Origin: Mesobaculum littorinae
GTDB lineage: Bacteria > Pseudomonadota > Alphaproteobacteria > Rhodobacterales > Rhodobacteraceae
Assembly (NCBI RefSeq): GCF_004011175.1
Contig: NZ_RQXX01000006.1
Span: forward strand, 1 to 64,000
Length of the DNA: 64,000 nucleotides
Reading direction: 5' to 3'
Shown here: positions 17,813-26,632 of the stretch, in pieces
Position numbering within the stretch: the first letter of the stretch is position 1
How the letters are laid out: every line of letters begins with the position of its first letter
Translations under genes and position numbers: made by a program
Notes under the pieces: generated by a model
Databases searched by the model: none
Seen by the model: the letters and a program-made list of their open reading frames with translations, nothing else
Told to the model about the DNA's origin: nothing

Positions 17813-19135
17813 TCACTCGCCGTAGCCGGCGCGGTCGATTTCGCGCTGGGTCGAGGTCTGGGCGTTCTGCAGTGCCTGTTCGGCCGAAACCTGGCCCGCA
17901 AGCGCGGCCGAGAACTGCTGACCCACGGCGGTCCCGATGCCCTGGAACTCGGGGATCGCGACGAACTGGGCGCCGGTATAGGGGATCTCCTGAACCGACG
18001 GCGCATTCGTGTCGACCGCGTTGATCGAGTTCAGCGTCATCTCGGCGAAGGGCGCGGCCTTCTGGTATTCCTCGTTCTCGTAAAGCGAGGTGCGGGTACC
18101 CGGAGGTGCGGCGGCCCAGCCTTCCTCCTCGGCGACCATGTCGGTGTAGGCCTGGCTGGTCGCCCAGGCGACAAAGGCCTTCGCGGCCTCGGGCGCGTCG
18201 GTCGAGGACGGGATGGCCAGGTTCCACGACCACAGCCAGTTGCCGTGGTTGTCGACGCCGTCCTTGTTGGGGAACTGGGCGAAACCCACGCTGTCGGCGA
18301 CGGTCGAATCCTCGGGGTCGGTCACGAAGGACGCGGCGACCGTGGCGTCGATCCACATGCCGCACTTGCCCTGCTGGAACAGCGACAGGTTCTCGTTGAA
18401 CCCGTTCGAGGACGCGCCCGGAGGGCCGTATTCGTTCATCATGGTCAGGTAGTCGTTGACCGCCTCGGTCCATTCGGGGCTGTCGAACTGGGCCTGCCAC
18501 TCCGTGTCGAACCAGCGCGCGCCGTAGCTGTTGGCCATCGCCGTCAGGAACGCCATGTTCTCGCCCCAGCCGGCCTTGCCGCGCAGGCAGATGCCGTAGA
18601 TGCCGGCGTCCTGATCGGTCATCGCCTCGGCGGCGGTACGGATGTCGTCCCATGTGGGCTGATCGGGGATCTCGACCCCGGCCTCGTCGGCCAGGTCGGT
18701 GCGGTACATCACCATCGCCGATTCACCGTAGAACGGCGCCGCGTAGAGCGTGTCGTCGACCGACAGGCCACCCGCGATCGCCGGAAGGATGTCGTCGGCG
18801 TTGTAGTCCTCGGGCATGCCTTCAAGCGGCAGCAGCCAGTCCTGGTTGGCCCAGATCGGCACCTCGTAATTGCCGATGGTCAGCACGTCGAACTGGCCGC
18901 CCTGCGTTGCGATGTCCTGCGTCACGCGGCTGCGCAGCACGTTCTCTTCCAGCGTCACCCACTCGAGCGCGATGTCGGGATGCTGTTCGGTGAAGTCATC
19001 GGTCAGACCCTGCATCCGGATCATGTCGCCGTTGTTCACGGTAGCGATGGTCAGGGTGGTGTCCTGAGCATGGGCCGCGACGGCCGCGCTGCACAGGGCC
19101 GATGCGCCCAGAAGGGCGCGCATGGTGCGTGTCAT
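17813..19135 (-). CDS. smoE: Polyol ABC transporter periplasmic binding protein
   Basis: A 440-residue family 1 solute-binding protein. The signal peptide spans about residues 1-24 (ending AAHAQ). The mature protein has family features such as DIALEWVTLEENVLRSRV, DVLTIGNYEVPIWANQDW and GYGICLRG-like core strands. It delivers mannitol/sorbitol to SmoFG. The frame extends to 19228, but the ATG at 19135 has GGGAGG 5 nt upstream and starts a clean signal peptide. First gene of the transporter operon, downstream of a sigma-70-like promoter. Confidence 0.93.
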   Translation of the reverse strand: MTRTMRALLGASALCSAAVAAHAQDTTLTIATVNNGDMIRMQGLTDDFTEQHPDIALEWVTLEENVLRSRVTQDIATQGGQFDVLTIGNYEVPIWANQDWLLPLEGMPEDYNADDILPAIAGGLSVDDTLYAAPFYGESAMVMYRTDLADEAGVEIPDQPTWDDIRTAAEAMTDQDAGIYGICLRGKAGWGENMAFLTAMANSYGARWFDTEWQAQFDSPEWTEAVNDYLTMMNEYGPPGASSNGFNENLSLFQQGKCGMWIDATVAASFVTDPEDSTVADSVGFAQFPNKDGVDNHGNWLWSWNLAIPSSTDAPEAAKAFVAWATSQAYTDMVAEEEGWAAAPPGTRTSLYENEEYQKAAPFAEMTLNSINAVDTNAPSVQEIPYTGAQFVAIPEFQGIGTAVGQQFSAALAGQVSAEQALQNAQTSTQREIDRAGYGE

Positions 19136-19182
19136 AGAATCCTCCCAATGCCCTTTATGGGCAATTGTCCTTACGGTGAGCA

Positions 19183-19212
19183 AATATTCAACATGCTCTG
19201 GTCGTAAGTCAA
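19183..19212 (-). promoter_or_regulatory. Predicted sigma-70 promoter of smoE
   Basis: Read on the minus strand, TTGACT (19207-19212) is followed after 18 bp by AATATT (19183-19188). An imperfect inverted repeat, GAGCA-11 nt-TGCTC (19179-19199), overlaps the -10 and spacer and could be the operator of the adjacent SorC-type regulator. The smoE start codon lies 48 bp downstream of the -10. Confidence 0.5.
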
Positions 19213-19361
19213 TCCCGTTTTCGCCCATCCTTTGATCGCAGGGGTTAACGACGGGTCGAAAATCGCGCAGACAGCCGGCGACCGCAGCCGCGGCGCCGGT
19301 CTCGCTTGGGGCGAGCGGGCAGGATCGGAGGGTGTCCGGGGTCGTGCCGTCAGGCGGCGGG

Positions 19362-20327
19362 TCAGCCGAGGCTCAGCACCCGCTCGGCGGTGGCCTCGTT
19401 GGTGACGAGCCCGTTGATCAGGCGTCCGCGCAGGGCGGCCAGCATGGCGGGCACCTTGGGCTCGCCCACCGCGACGCCCAGAACCATGCCGCCCGTGTCG
19501 GGCGCGGGATGCAGCGGCGCGCTCAGCACCCGGTCGTGGAACGGGCCCGGCACCAGCCGCCCCTCGGCATCGTAGGGCCAGCTGGTGATCTCGCCCACTG
19601 CGCCGGCATCCATCAGCGCCTGCATCTTGTCGCGCGACACGAATCCGTCGACCACCAGCGGCGCGGACTGGTCCATCTGGCCGATGCCCACCACGGTCAG
19701 ATCCGCCTTTGCGCACAGATCGAAGGTCGCCCGCACGGGCTCCAGCGCCTGCAGGATGCGCAGCTCTTCGGGGTCGCGGGCCAGCACCGGCAGCGGAAAC
19801 GGATATTGCCGCGCGCCGATGCGTTCCGACATCCGCACCACGGCGTTGTAGGGCGAGGCCGAGCCGTCGGACATCATGTTGCCGAGGCGCGAAACGATGC
19901 GGTGCTGCGGACAGGTCATCGCCGGCAGCTGTGCCACGCAGGCCGACAGCGCCCGCCCGGTTCCAAGCGCGACGATCCGCGGCTCGGGTGATTTCAGCAG
20001 ACGCTCCAGCTCGGCCGCGGCGGCGATTGCGACCCCGGTCAGAAGATCCGGCGCCGCGGGATCGCTTGGCACGATCTCGCACAGGCGCAGGCCGAACCGG
20101 TCGCGCATCGCGCGGGACAGCTCCATGCACTGCCCGATCGGATGGTCGAGCCGCACCTTGATCAGCCGCTCGGTCACCGCCAACGACACCAGACGCTGCG
20201 CCGATTGCCGCGACACGCCCAGCTTGCGGGCGATTTCGTCCTGCGTGTTGCCGGCGACGTAGTAGAGCCACCCGGCGCGGGCGGCATCGTCGAGCCTTGT
20301 GGCGTCGAAGCCCTGTCGTGCGGTCAT
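19362..20327 (-). CDS. SorC/DeoR-type sugar-binding transcriptional regulator of the polyol operon
   Basis: A 321-residue regulator. The N-terminal HTH (about 20-55) is YYVAGNTQDEIARKLGVSRQ, followed by a SorC-type sugar-phosphate-binding domain with IVALGTGRALSACVAQLP, TVVGIGQM and GDITSW-like segments and a final INGLVTNEATAERVL. It lies 226 bp upstream of smoE in the same orientation, the position of the polyol operon regulator in related bacteria. I infer control by a polyol or its phosphorylated derivative. The frame is open to 20789, but the upstream part is Arg-rich shadow sequence, and the ATG at 20327 gives the normal family length. Confidence 0.85.
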   Translation of the reverse strand: MTARQGFDATRLDDAARAGWLYYVAGNTQDEIARKLGVSRQSAQRLVSLAVTERLIKVRLDHPIGQCMELSRAMRDRFGLRLCEIVPSDPAAPDLLTGVAIAAAAELERLLKSPEPRIVALGTGRALSACVAQLPAMTCPQHRIVSRLGNMMSDGSASPYNAVVRMSERIGARQYPFPLPVLARDPEELRILQALEPVRATFDLCAKADLTVVGIGQMDQSAPLVVDGFVSRDKMQALMDAGAVGEITSWPYDAEGRLVPGPFHDRVLSAPLHPAPDTGGMVLGVAVGEPKVPAMLAALRGRLINGLVTNEATAERVLSLG

Positions 20328-20464
20328 TCTTCGTATCCGGTCAACACATGAGGCGCGTCGTTTGGTCTGTCGCACTCGCACCGGTTTGTCAAAACCTTGT
20401 GGCCGGCGGGCGGGCCCAAGGGCATGGCCGGTGGGTGGACCCGAAAGGCACGGGCGGGTCGTCG

Positions 20465-21160
20465 CTACAAGGCGCGACCTGCGGTGCCCTGCGCGTCCGT
20501 CATCGCGGTTTCGATCTGGTGCCCCATCGTCATGCCGACCACGGCATGCCCGGGTGCCTGTCCGGGCTCGGATGCGGCGGGGCCTGTTTCCGAGGGCAGG
20601 ACCTGCGCGGGCCGCCGCGGGTCGGACCAGCCCAGCCGGTCGGGCGTGCCGATGGCGGTCCAGCCCAGGACATGGGCACGCGGCCCATCGCCCCCCGCAC
20701 CCTTTGGACCGTCGCCCGCCCGTATGACCGGTGCGGCGCCTGCGGCCAGGGCGAAGCGCCGCCCCTCGTCGTTCGTGCGCGCAAGCCATATGGACGCACC
20801 TCGATGGCCACGCGCGGCAAGCCCGGACAGCACGGCCCCCAGAACCTGCCGGCCCAGCCCCCTGCCCCTGTCGGACGGCGCGATCCAGAGCGTCGTCACC
20901 TCGCCCTGGTAGCCGAGGGATCGCAGCCAGGGCGCCCGCTGGGTCGCCCCGGCGCCAAAGCCCACGACATGGTCACCCAGTTCGCAGACCGAAACGCACA
21001 GGTTGCCGTAGAATGCCGGCCGTCGCAGCATCTGCGCCCAACCCGCGGCCAGCTCGGCCTCGGGCTCGCCCGGCAGGCCAGCCGACGCCTGCACCCGGGC
21101 CAGGGCCCCGGCGTCGCCGGGACCGGCGCTACGGATCCTCGGGGTGTCCCTGTCGCTCAT
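20465..21160 (-). CDS. GNAT family N-acetyltransferase
   Basis: A 231-residue GNAT protein with RIRSAGPGDAGALARVQASA at the N-terminus, the acetyl-CoA motif LWIAPSDRGRGLGRQVL, and GASIWLARTNDEGRRFALAAG in the last strands. A Gly/Pro-rich C-terminal extension of about 70 residues follows. Two alternative starts (ATG 21160 and one 27 nt upstream) cannot be separated; neither has a strong ribosome site. It diverges from accA across 255 bp. Confidence 0.8.
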   Translation of the reverse strand: MSDRDTPRIRSAGPGDAGALARVQASAGLPGEPEAELAAGWAQMLRRPAFYGNLCVSVCELGDHVVGFGAGATQRAPWLRSLGYQGEVTTLWIAPSDRGRGLGRQVLGAVLSGLAARGHRGASIWLARTNDEGRRFALAAGAAPVIRAGDGPKGAGGDGPRAHVLGWTAIGTPDRLGWSDPRRPAQVLPSETGPAASEPGQAPGHAVVGMTMGHQIETAMTDAQGTAGRAL

Positions 21161-21415
21161 GCCAGCCCTGCCTTCGCTTGGTTCCATACCTCGCCGCAAC
21201 ATAGCGCGCGGCGGCGGCGCGTCGCCTGCCCCGCGGCGCCCGGGCGGCAGACGTCGGAGCTGCCGCGCGCCGCTGCCCCCGAACCTGCCCTCTGCGGAAG
21301 GGCCACCGCAGGAAAAGCGCAGACGTTGCGCGCGGGTTTGGGCGAGGTCCGTTGCATCCCGATGCAAGCGGCGGCATAACCACGCAACGCTGGCCATGGC
21401 CGAAGGACCGACCCG

Positions 21416-22378
21416 ATGACCCACTACCTCGAATTCGAAAAGCAACTTGCCGAGATCGAGGGCAAGGCCGAGGAACTGCGCGCGATGGCGCAGAAGTCCG
21501 AGGCCATGGACGTGCAGAAAGAGGCTGCCGCGCTCGACAAGAAAAGCTCGGACATGCTCAAGGGCATCTATGCCAGCCTCACCCCCTGGCAGAAATGCCA
21601 GGTCGCGCGGCATCCCGACCGGCCGCATTGCAAGGATTACATCGCCCAGCTCTTCACCGACTGGACGCCGCTGGCGGGCGATCGCAACTTTGCCGACGAC
21701 GCCGCCGTCATGGGCGGTCTCGCCCGGCTGAACGACCGCCCGGTGATGGTGATCGGCCACGAGAAGGGGCACGACACCACGAGCCGGATCGAGCATAATT
21801 TCGGCATGGCCCGTCCCGAAGGCTATCGCAAGGCGATTCGCCTGATGGAAATGGCCGACCGCTTCGGCCTGCCGGTGATCACGCTGGTCGACACGCCCGG
21901 CGCCTATCCCGGCAAGGGCGCGGAAGAGCGCGGCCAGTCCGAGGCCATCGCACGGTCGACCCAGACCTGCCTGCGCCTGCGGGTGCCGCTGGTCACGGTC
22001 GTCATCGGCGAGGGCGGATCGGGCGGCGCCGTGGCCTTTGCCTCGGCCAACCGCGTGGCGATGCTGGAGCATTCGATCTATTCGGTCATCTCGCCCGAAG
22101 GCTGCGCCTCGATCCTGTGGCGCGACGCCGACAAGATGCGCGAAGCCGCCGAGGCGCTGCGCCTGACCGCGCAGGACCTTCTGAAGCTGGGCGTGATCGA
22201 CAAGATCGTGCCCGAACCCGTGGGCGGCGCCCAGCGCGACGCCAAGGCCGCGATCACCGCCGTGGGCGAGGCGATCGACACGATGCTGAAAGAGCTCGGC
22301 CGCAAGAAGCCCGACGCGCTGATCAAGGATCGCCGTCAGAAGTTCCTCGGGATGGGGGCCAAGGGCCTCGCCGCCTGA
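21416..22378 (+). CDS. accA: Acetyl-CoA carboxylase carboxyltransferase subunit alpha
   Basis: A 320-residue cytosolic subunit that with AccD transfers CO2 from carboxybiotin to acetyl-CoA in fatty-acid synthesis. The crotonase-like fold is clear: [52 protein letters not shown] and [14 protein letters not shown] (oxyanion-hole glycines). Length matches the family (about 320). accD is not in the window, which is usual. Confidence 0.97.
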   Translation: MTHYLEFEKQLAEIEGKAEELRAMAQKSEAMDVQKEAAALDKKSSDMLKGIYASLTPWQKCQVARHPDRPHCKDYIAQLFTDWTPLAGDRNFADDAAVMGGLARLNDRPVMVIGHEKGHDTTSRIEHNFGMARPEGYRKAIRLMEMADRFGLPVITLVDTPGAYPGKGAEERGQSEAIARSTQTCLRLRVPLVTVVIGEGGSGGAVAFASANRVAMLEHSIYSVISPEGCASILWRDADKMREAAEALRLTAQDLLKLGVIDKIVPEPVGGAQRDAKAAITAVGEAIDTMLKELGRKKPDALIKDRRQKFLGMGAKGLAA

Positions 22379-22533
22379 GCGGCGGCTCCGTGGCCCCTTC
22401 GGATCGGGCCACCTTCGGATCGGACCACGGTCGCCCCACCCTGCGCCCTGCACGACGCGCGCCCGGCCCGTGATCGCGACATCATTCGGCATCCCGTCTC
22501 CGCACGGGGCCCAACCGGATGTGCGGCCGCGGT

Positions 22534-23271
22534 CTAACCGCGCGCGACGCCGAAGCCCGCTTCGGCCAGCAACCTGTCCGAGGCGGTTTCAACCTCGTCA
22601 TGCAGGCGCGACATGAAGGCGCCCTGGTCGAGGCCGGGACGGATCGGCGGCAGGAACTCGACCACGCCCAGCCCCGGCTTGCGCATCAAACCCGCCCGCG
22701 GCCAGAACAGCCCCACGTTGGTGGCAGCGGGCACGCAGGACTGCCCGGTTTCCCGATAAAGCACGTAGGTCCCGACCTTGTAAGGCTTGATCACCCCGGG
22801 GGCGAGACGGGTGCCCTGCGGGTAGATGATCAGCTGCCCCGGCGCCGCGCGCCCCCGCTCGACATCCGCGATCATCCGGCGCACGGCGGCGCCGCGCTTG
22901 CCACGGTCGACCGGCACGCAGCCGATGCGCATCGCGAACCAGCCCAGGATCGGCGCCCGGCGCAGCGACGACTTCATGATGAACTTGGGCTTTGGCACGA
23001 CGGAGACGATCATGATGATATCGAGGAACGACTGGTGCTTGGACCCGATCAGCACCTCGCCCCGCGGGATCTCTCCGCGCACCTCGGTGCGCAGCCCGAC
23101 CATCCAGCGCGCGCTCCACCGCACGTAACGGCAATAGGTGCGCACCGCGGCATAGGCGGCATCCCGGGTGATGATGGCGGGGATGATGTAGATCACCGCC
23201 AGCACCGCCATCGCCAGGTACATCTGCACCACGAAAACCAGCGAACGGATCCATTGCAGGGCCTTTGCCAT
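22534..23271 (-). CDS. plsC: 1-acyl-sn-glycerol-3-phosphate acyltransferase (PlsC family)
   Basis: A 245-residue membrane-associated acyltransferase that adds the second acyl chain to make phosphatidic acid, or acts on a lysophospholipid. One N-terminal transmembrane helix (about 10-32) precedes the catalytic HQSFLD motif (His79, Asp84). Motif III reads YPQGTR in place of the textbook PEGTR, and motif IV is VPAATNVG. It overlaps ftsX by one base (TGATG), so it is the third gene of the ftsE-ftsX-plsC unit. Confidence 0.9.
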   Translation of the reverse strand: MAKALQWIRSLVFVVQMYLAMAVLAVIYIIPAIITRDAAYAAVRTYCRYVRWSARWMVGLRTEVRGEIPRGEVLIGSKHQSFLDIIMIVSVVPKPKFIMKSSLRRAPILGWFAMRIGCVPVDRGKRGAAVRRMIADVERGRAAPGQLIIYPQGTRLAPGVIKPYKVGTYVLYRETGQSCVPAATNVGLFWPRAGLMRKPGLGVVEFLPPIRPGLDQGAFMSRLHDEVETASDRLLAEAGFGVARG

Positions 23272-24197
23272 CACGTCACGTCCTTCAATGCCCGGAACGC
23301 CGCACCGCGCGTGGCCCAGAAGGCCACACCGCCGGCAAGAAGAGGGATCGGCAGCGGCGCCAGCCACCCCGCCCCGGCAAAGCCCAGCCCGGTCAGGAAT
23401 CCGCTGGCCTCTTCGGCCGAGGGCAAGGCCCAGATCGCCGCCATCCCGGCAAGCGTTCCCGCGACCGCCCCGGTCAGCGCACGGATCGTGAAGCGGCGCA
23501 CGAAGGCGCGGGCGATGTAGGTGTCGCGCGCGCCGACCAGACGCAGCACGCCGATCACCTGCGCATTGGCAGCCAGCGCCGCGTTGGCCGCCAGCGTGAT
23601 CATCGCCGCCGTGGTCAGCGTGATCAGCGCGATCGACACCCAGCCCAGCGACCGCAGCCGCCCCGCCGCGCGCACCAGCGGACGGCGCCAGCGGGTGTGA
23701 TCGTCGAAGACCGCGCCCGGAACCTCGGCCCGCAACCGCAGGCGCAGGCCCTCGGCAGCGAAGCCGCGCCGCGCCTCGATCACCTCGATCAGTTGCGGGA
23801 TAGGCAGGCTGTCGACCGGCAGGTCGGCGCCGAACCACGGTTCCAGCAGCGCGCGCTGCTCGTCGGGGCTGAGCGCCCGCGCTTCGGCGACGCCCGGCGT
23901 CTGCGACAGGATGCGCAGCGCCGCCTCGGTCTGCCGCTCCATCTGTTCGGCCGGCGCCGAGATGCGGATCGTCGCGCTTTGCGCCAGCTCCGACGCCCAG
24001 CGGTCGGCCAGCCGCCCCGTCGCCAGCGACAGCGCCAGTGCGAAGACCGCAAGGAACGCCATCGCCCCCGCCGTGAAAAGCGTCAGCCAGGCGGTAAAGC
24101 CGGTGGGCGGCACCACCCGGTCGGCCCGCGGATCGCCCTTGATCAGCGCCCAGACCAGCCGCCAGAGGCGCTGCGCACGACGCGTCAGGCGGGTCAC
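23271..24197 (-). CDS. ftsX: Cell division protein FtsX
   Basis: A 308-residue inner-membrane protein with an N-terminal cytosolic tail, TM1 (WLTLFTAGAMAFLAVFALAL), a periplasmic domain of about 130 residues, and three C-terminal helices starting GWVSIALITLTTAAMITLA, followed by IGVLRLVGARDTYIARAFVR. With FtsE it regulates septal peptidoglycan hydrolysis. The GTG start at 24197 overlaps the ftsE stop as GTGA; the longer open frame upstream is antisense-like low-complexity sequence. Confidence 0.92.
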   Translation of the reverse strand: MTRLTRRAQRLWRLVWALIKGDPRADRVVPPTGFTAWLTLFTAGAMAFLAVFALALSLATGRLADRWASELAQSATIRISAPAEQMERQTEAALRILSQTPGVAEARALSPDEQRALLEPWFGADLPVDSLPIPQLIEVIEARRGFAAEGLRLRLRAEVPGAVFDDHTRWRRPLVRAAGRLRSLGWVSIALITLTTAAMITLAANAALAANAQVIGVLRLVGARDTYIARAFVRRFTIRALTGAVAGTLAGMAAIWALPSAEEASGFLTGLGFAGAGWLAPLPIPLLAGGVAFWATRGAAFRALKDVT

Positions 24198-24871
24198 AGG
24201 TCGGCCCCCGCGGCAACCAGGTGGCGGTTGCGGATTCGCAGCACCCGGGCGGCCACCTGCGTCTTGGCCTGCCGGATCAGGTTCAGGTCGTGCGTCGCGA
24301 TCAGCACCGACTTGCCCAGGCGGTTCAGCTCGGTCAGCAGGGTCAGCAGCCGCAGCGACATCTCCCAGTCCAGGTTGCCCGTGGGCTCGTCGGCCAGGAT
24401 CACGTCGGGCGACATCACGATGGCCCGCGCCAGCGCCGCCCGCTGCCGTTCGCCGCCCGAAAGCTCGGGCGGAAGTGCGCGGGCCCGCGCCTCGAGACCG
24501 ACCCAAGCCAAGAGCTCGCCCAGTTCCTCGCGGTGCGCTTCGGGCGGGTGGCCCGCAACCGTCAGCGGCAGGGCGATGTTGTCGAGCACCGGCAGGTGGT
24601 CGAGGAACCGGCAATCCTGGTGCACGACGCCGATGCGGCGGCGGATCCGGGCGATGCCGTCGCGGCCGATCTCCTGCGCGGGGCGCCCGAACAGCGTGAC
24701 CTGACCCGAGGTGGACTTGAGCTCGAGGTAGCAGAGTTTCAGCAGCGTGGTCTTGCCCGCCCCCGAGGGCCCGGTCAGGAAATGAAAGGACCCGGGCGCC
24801 AGCGTCAAGGAGATGTCGGACAGAAGCGCGTCGCCGCTGTAGGAATATCCGACACCCCGAAGCTCGATCAC
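24194..24871 (-). CDS. ftsE: Cell division ATP-binding protein FtsE
   Basis: A 225-residue ABC ATPase with MIELRGVGYSYSG at the N-terminus, Walker A GPSGAGKTT, Q-loop VVHQDCRFLDHLPV, signature LSGGERQR, Walker B VILADEPTGNLD and switch His in LIATHDLNL. Partner of FtsX at the divisome. First gene of the operon, diverging from the zinc-ribbon gene across 256 bp. Confidence 0.96.
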   Translation of the reverse strand: MIELRGVGYSYSGDALLSDISLTLAPGSFHFLTGPSGAGKTTLLKLCYLELKSTSGQVTLFGRPAQEIGRDGIARIRRRIGVVHQDCRFLDHLPVLDNIALPLTVAGHPPEAHREELGELLAWVGLEARARALPPELSGGERQRAALARAIVMSPDVILADEPTGNLDWEMSLRLLTLLTELNRLGKSVLIATHDLNLIRQAKTQVAARVLRIRNRHLVAAGADL

Positions 24872-25127
24872 ACGCGATTACCCCCTGCCGCCCCGCGCCC
24901 CCGTCACGCGGCCTTCGTCACGCACCTGCAAACGCGCCCGGCGGGGCCGCGGGCGCGCGACCCTTTTGCCTCAGGTCGGGTGCGGGTTCAATCGTCACCC
25001 CCCGCGAATGCTTTGATATTCCCCCATAGCTTGCTACCACTGCAGGATCGACGGAAGAGCGAGGCCGGCGTCCGCCTCCTAGGCCAGGGAAGAGCGGCGC
25101 GGGGTGGAACAAGATGACGGGACCGCG

Positions 25128-26519
25128 ATGAGGCTGATCTGCCCGAATTGTAATGCGCAGTACGAAGTTGACGCCGCGCTGATCCCCGAGGACGGGCGCG
25201 ACGTTCAATGCTCGGACTGCGGGCACACGTGGTTCCAGCCCAAGGACGGCCCGGCGCGTCCCGCCGCCTCTGCCGATGTCAGCGCCGGGGCCGAAGCCTC
25301 CAAGTCTCGGCCCGCGCCTGCCTCGGAAACCGGGGCCCCGCCTGCGGAGTGGGGCGACACCTTGCCGGAGACGGGGTCCGGGGCGATGGCGGGACCGGCG
25401 TCCGACATGTCGGCAGAGGGTCCGACCGGCGGCCCGTCCGCCACGCGCCGCAAGCGGGACGAGATGGCCCTGTCGATCCTGCGCGAAGAGGCGCAGCGCG
25501 AAGCCGCGGCGCGGCGGCGCGAGGCCGGATCGCTGGAAACGCAGGGCGATCTGGGATTGAACGACCTGCCCCTGCGCGATGGCGGCGGCAGCGAGGCCGC
25601 CGAAAGCGCACTTGGCCGCGCCCGGGCCAAGGCGGACCGGCTGAACGCGAATCAGACCCCCGACACACCGCGCCAAGACGACGAAGCGCCCCGTCCGGCG
25701 GATCCCGATCCGTTCGACCCGGCCGACGAGGCGCCGGGCTTTGGCCCCGCCGCCCCCGTTCCTTCGGCCCCCGTTCCTTCCTCGTCTGTCCCCGCAGCCT
25801 CCGTTTCGTCTGCGTCCACGTCAGCGGCATCGCCGGACGCCGGGGATCACGCGGCGCCCGCGCATGACTGGCCGCCCCAGGCGCCCGAAGGCCCCGACGT
25901 GCAGGCCGCCGGGCCTGCCGGCGACTTCGCTCCCGCGGATCCGACGCCCTCTGACGCGCCCGGGTCCCACGCCGGGCCCTCTGCCTCGGCGCCGACCGCC
26001 GAAACGGACCCGTCGGACCCGCCCGCTCCCTCCCGGCCGGTTCCCGCGCGTCCGACCACACCGCGCCCCGGCGCGGGGGCCGCGGATGGCTCCGCGCTCG
26101 ACGACGGCGCGCCCCGGCCCCTGCTGCCGGCCGAGGCTCCCGACCGGCACAGCACAGATCCCGAGGCGCCGGAAGAGGCGACCGAGACGGGATCGCGCCG
26201 CGACCTGCTGCCGGATATCGAAGAGATCAACTCGACCCTCACGCCCTCGGGCGAACGCCGGCCACAGGCCGACCCCGAGACCGACGTCGCCGGTCGCGAA
26301 ACCCGCTCGCGCCGCGGGTTCCGGATGGGGTTTTCGCTGATCGTGCTGATCGTGGCAGCGCTGCTGCTGGTCTACACCTACGCGCCGCTGCTGGCCGACC
26401 GCTTTCCCGGATGGTCCGAGCCGATCAGCCTTTACGTGACATGGGCCAACGGCATCCGCACCGCCGTCGAGGGCGTGCTCGTCCGTGCGGGCACCTTCCT
26501 GACGGCACTGGCCGAGTAG
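25128..26519 (+). CDS. Zinc-ribbon (MJ0042-type) membrane protein with long disordered linker
   Basis: A 463-residue protein. The N-terminus MRLICPNCNAQYEVDAALIP and CSDCGHTWFQ give a CxxC...CxxC zinc ribbon at about 5-35. A Pro/Ala/Glu/Asp-rich low-complexity linker of about 330 residues follows, then one transmembrane helix FSLIVLIVAALLLVYTY near residue 403 and a short tail. The start at 25128 aligns with the zinc motif; the frame opens at 25104 on a GTG. Similar proteins sit beside ftsE in related genomes, but their function is unknown. Confidence 0.85.
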   Translation: MRLICPNCNAQYEVDAALIPEDGRDVQCSDCGHTWFQPKDGPARPAASADVSAGAEASKSRPAPASETGAPPAEWGDTLPETGSGAMAGPASDMSAEGPTGGPSATRRKRDEMALSILREEAQREAAARRREAGSLETQGDLGLNDLPLRDGGGSEAAESALGRARAKADRLNANQTPDTPRQDDEAPRPADPDPFDPADEAPGFGPAAPVPSAPVPSSSVPAASVSSASTSAASPDAGDHAAPAHDWPPQAPEGPDVQAAGPAGDFAPADPTPSDAPGSHAGPSASAPTAETDPSDPPAPSRPVPARPTTPRPGAGAADGSALDDGAPRPLLPAEAPDRHSTDPEAPEEATETGSRRDLLPDIEEINSTLTPSGERRPQADPETDVAGRETRSRRGFRMGFSLIVLIVAALLLVYTYAPLLADRFPGWSEPISLYVTWANGIRTAVEGVLVRAGTFLTALAE

Positions 26520-26632
26520 ACGGCGGGGCCCGCACCGGCGCACCCGGCGACGCACACCGGTGCCCCCACCGACGCCCGCAGGGCGCGTAGCCTCGGTGGT
26601 CATGGGGGCGATGGCCCCGCGAAGGCGCGGGG

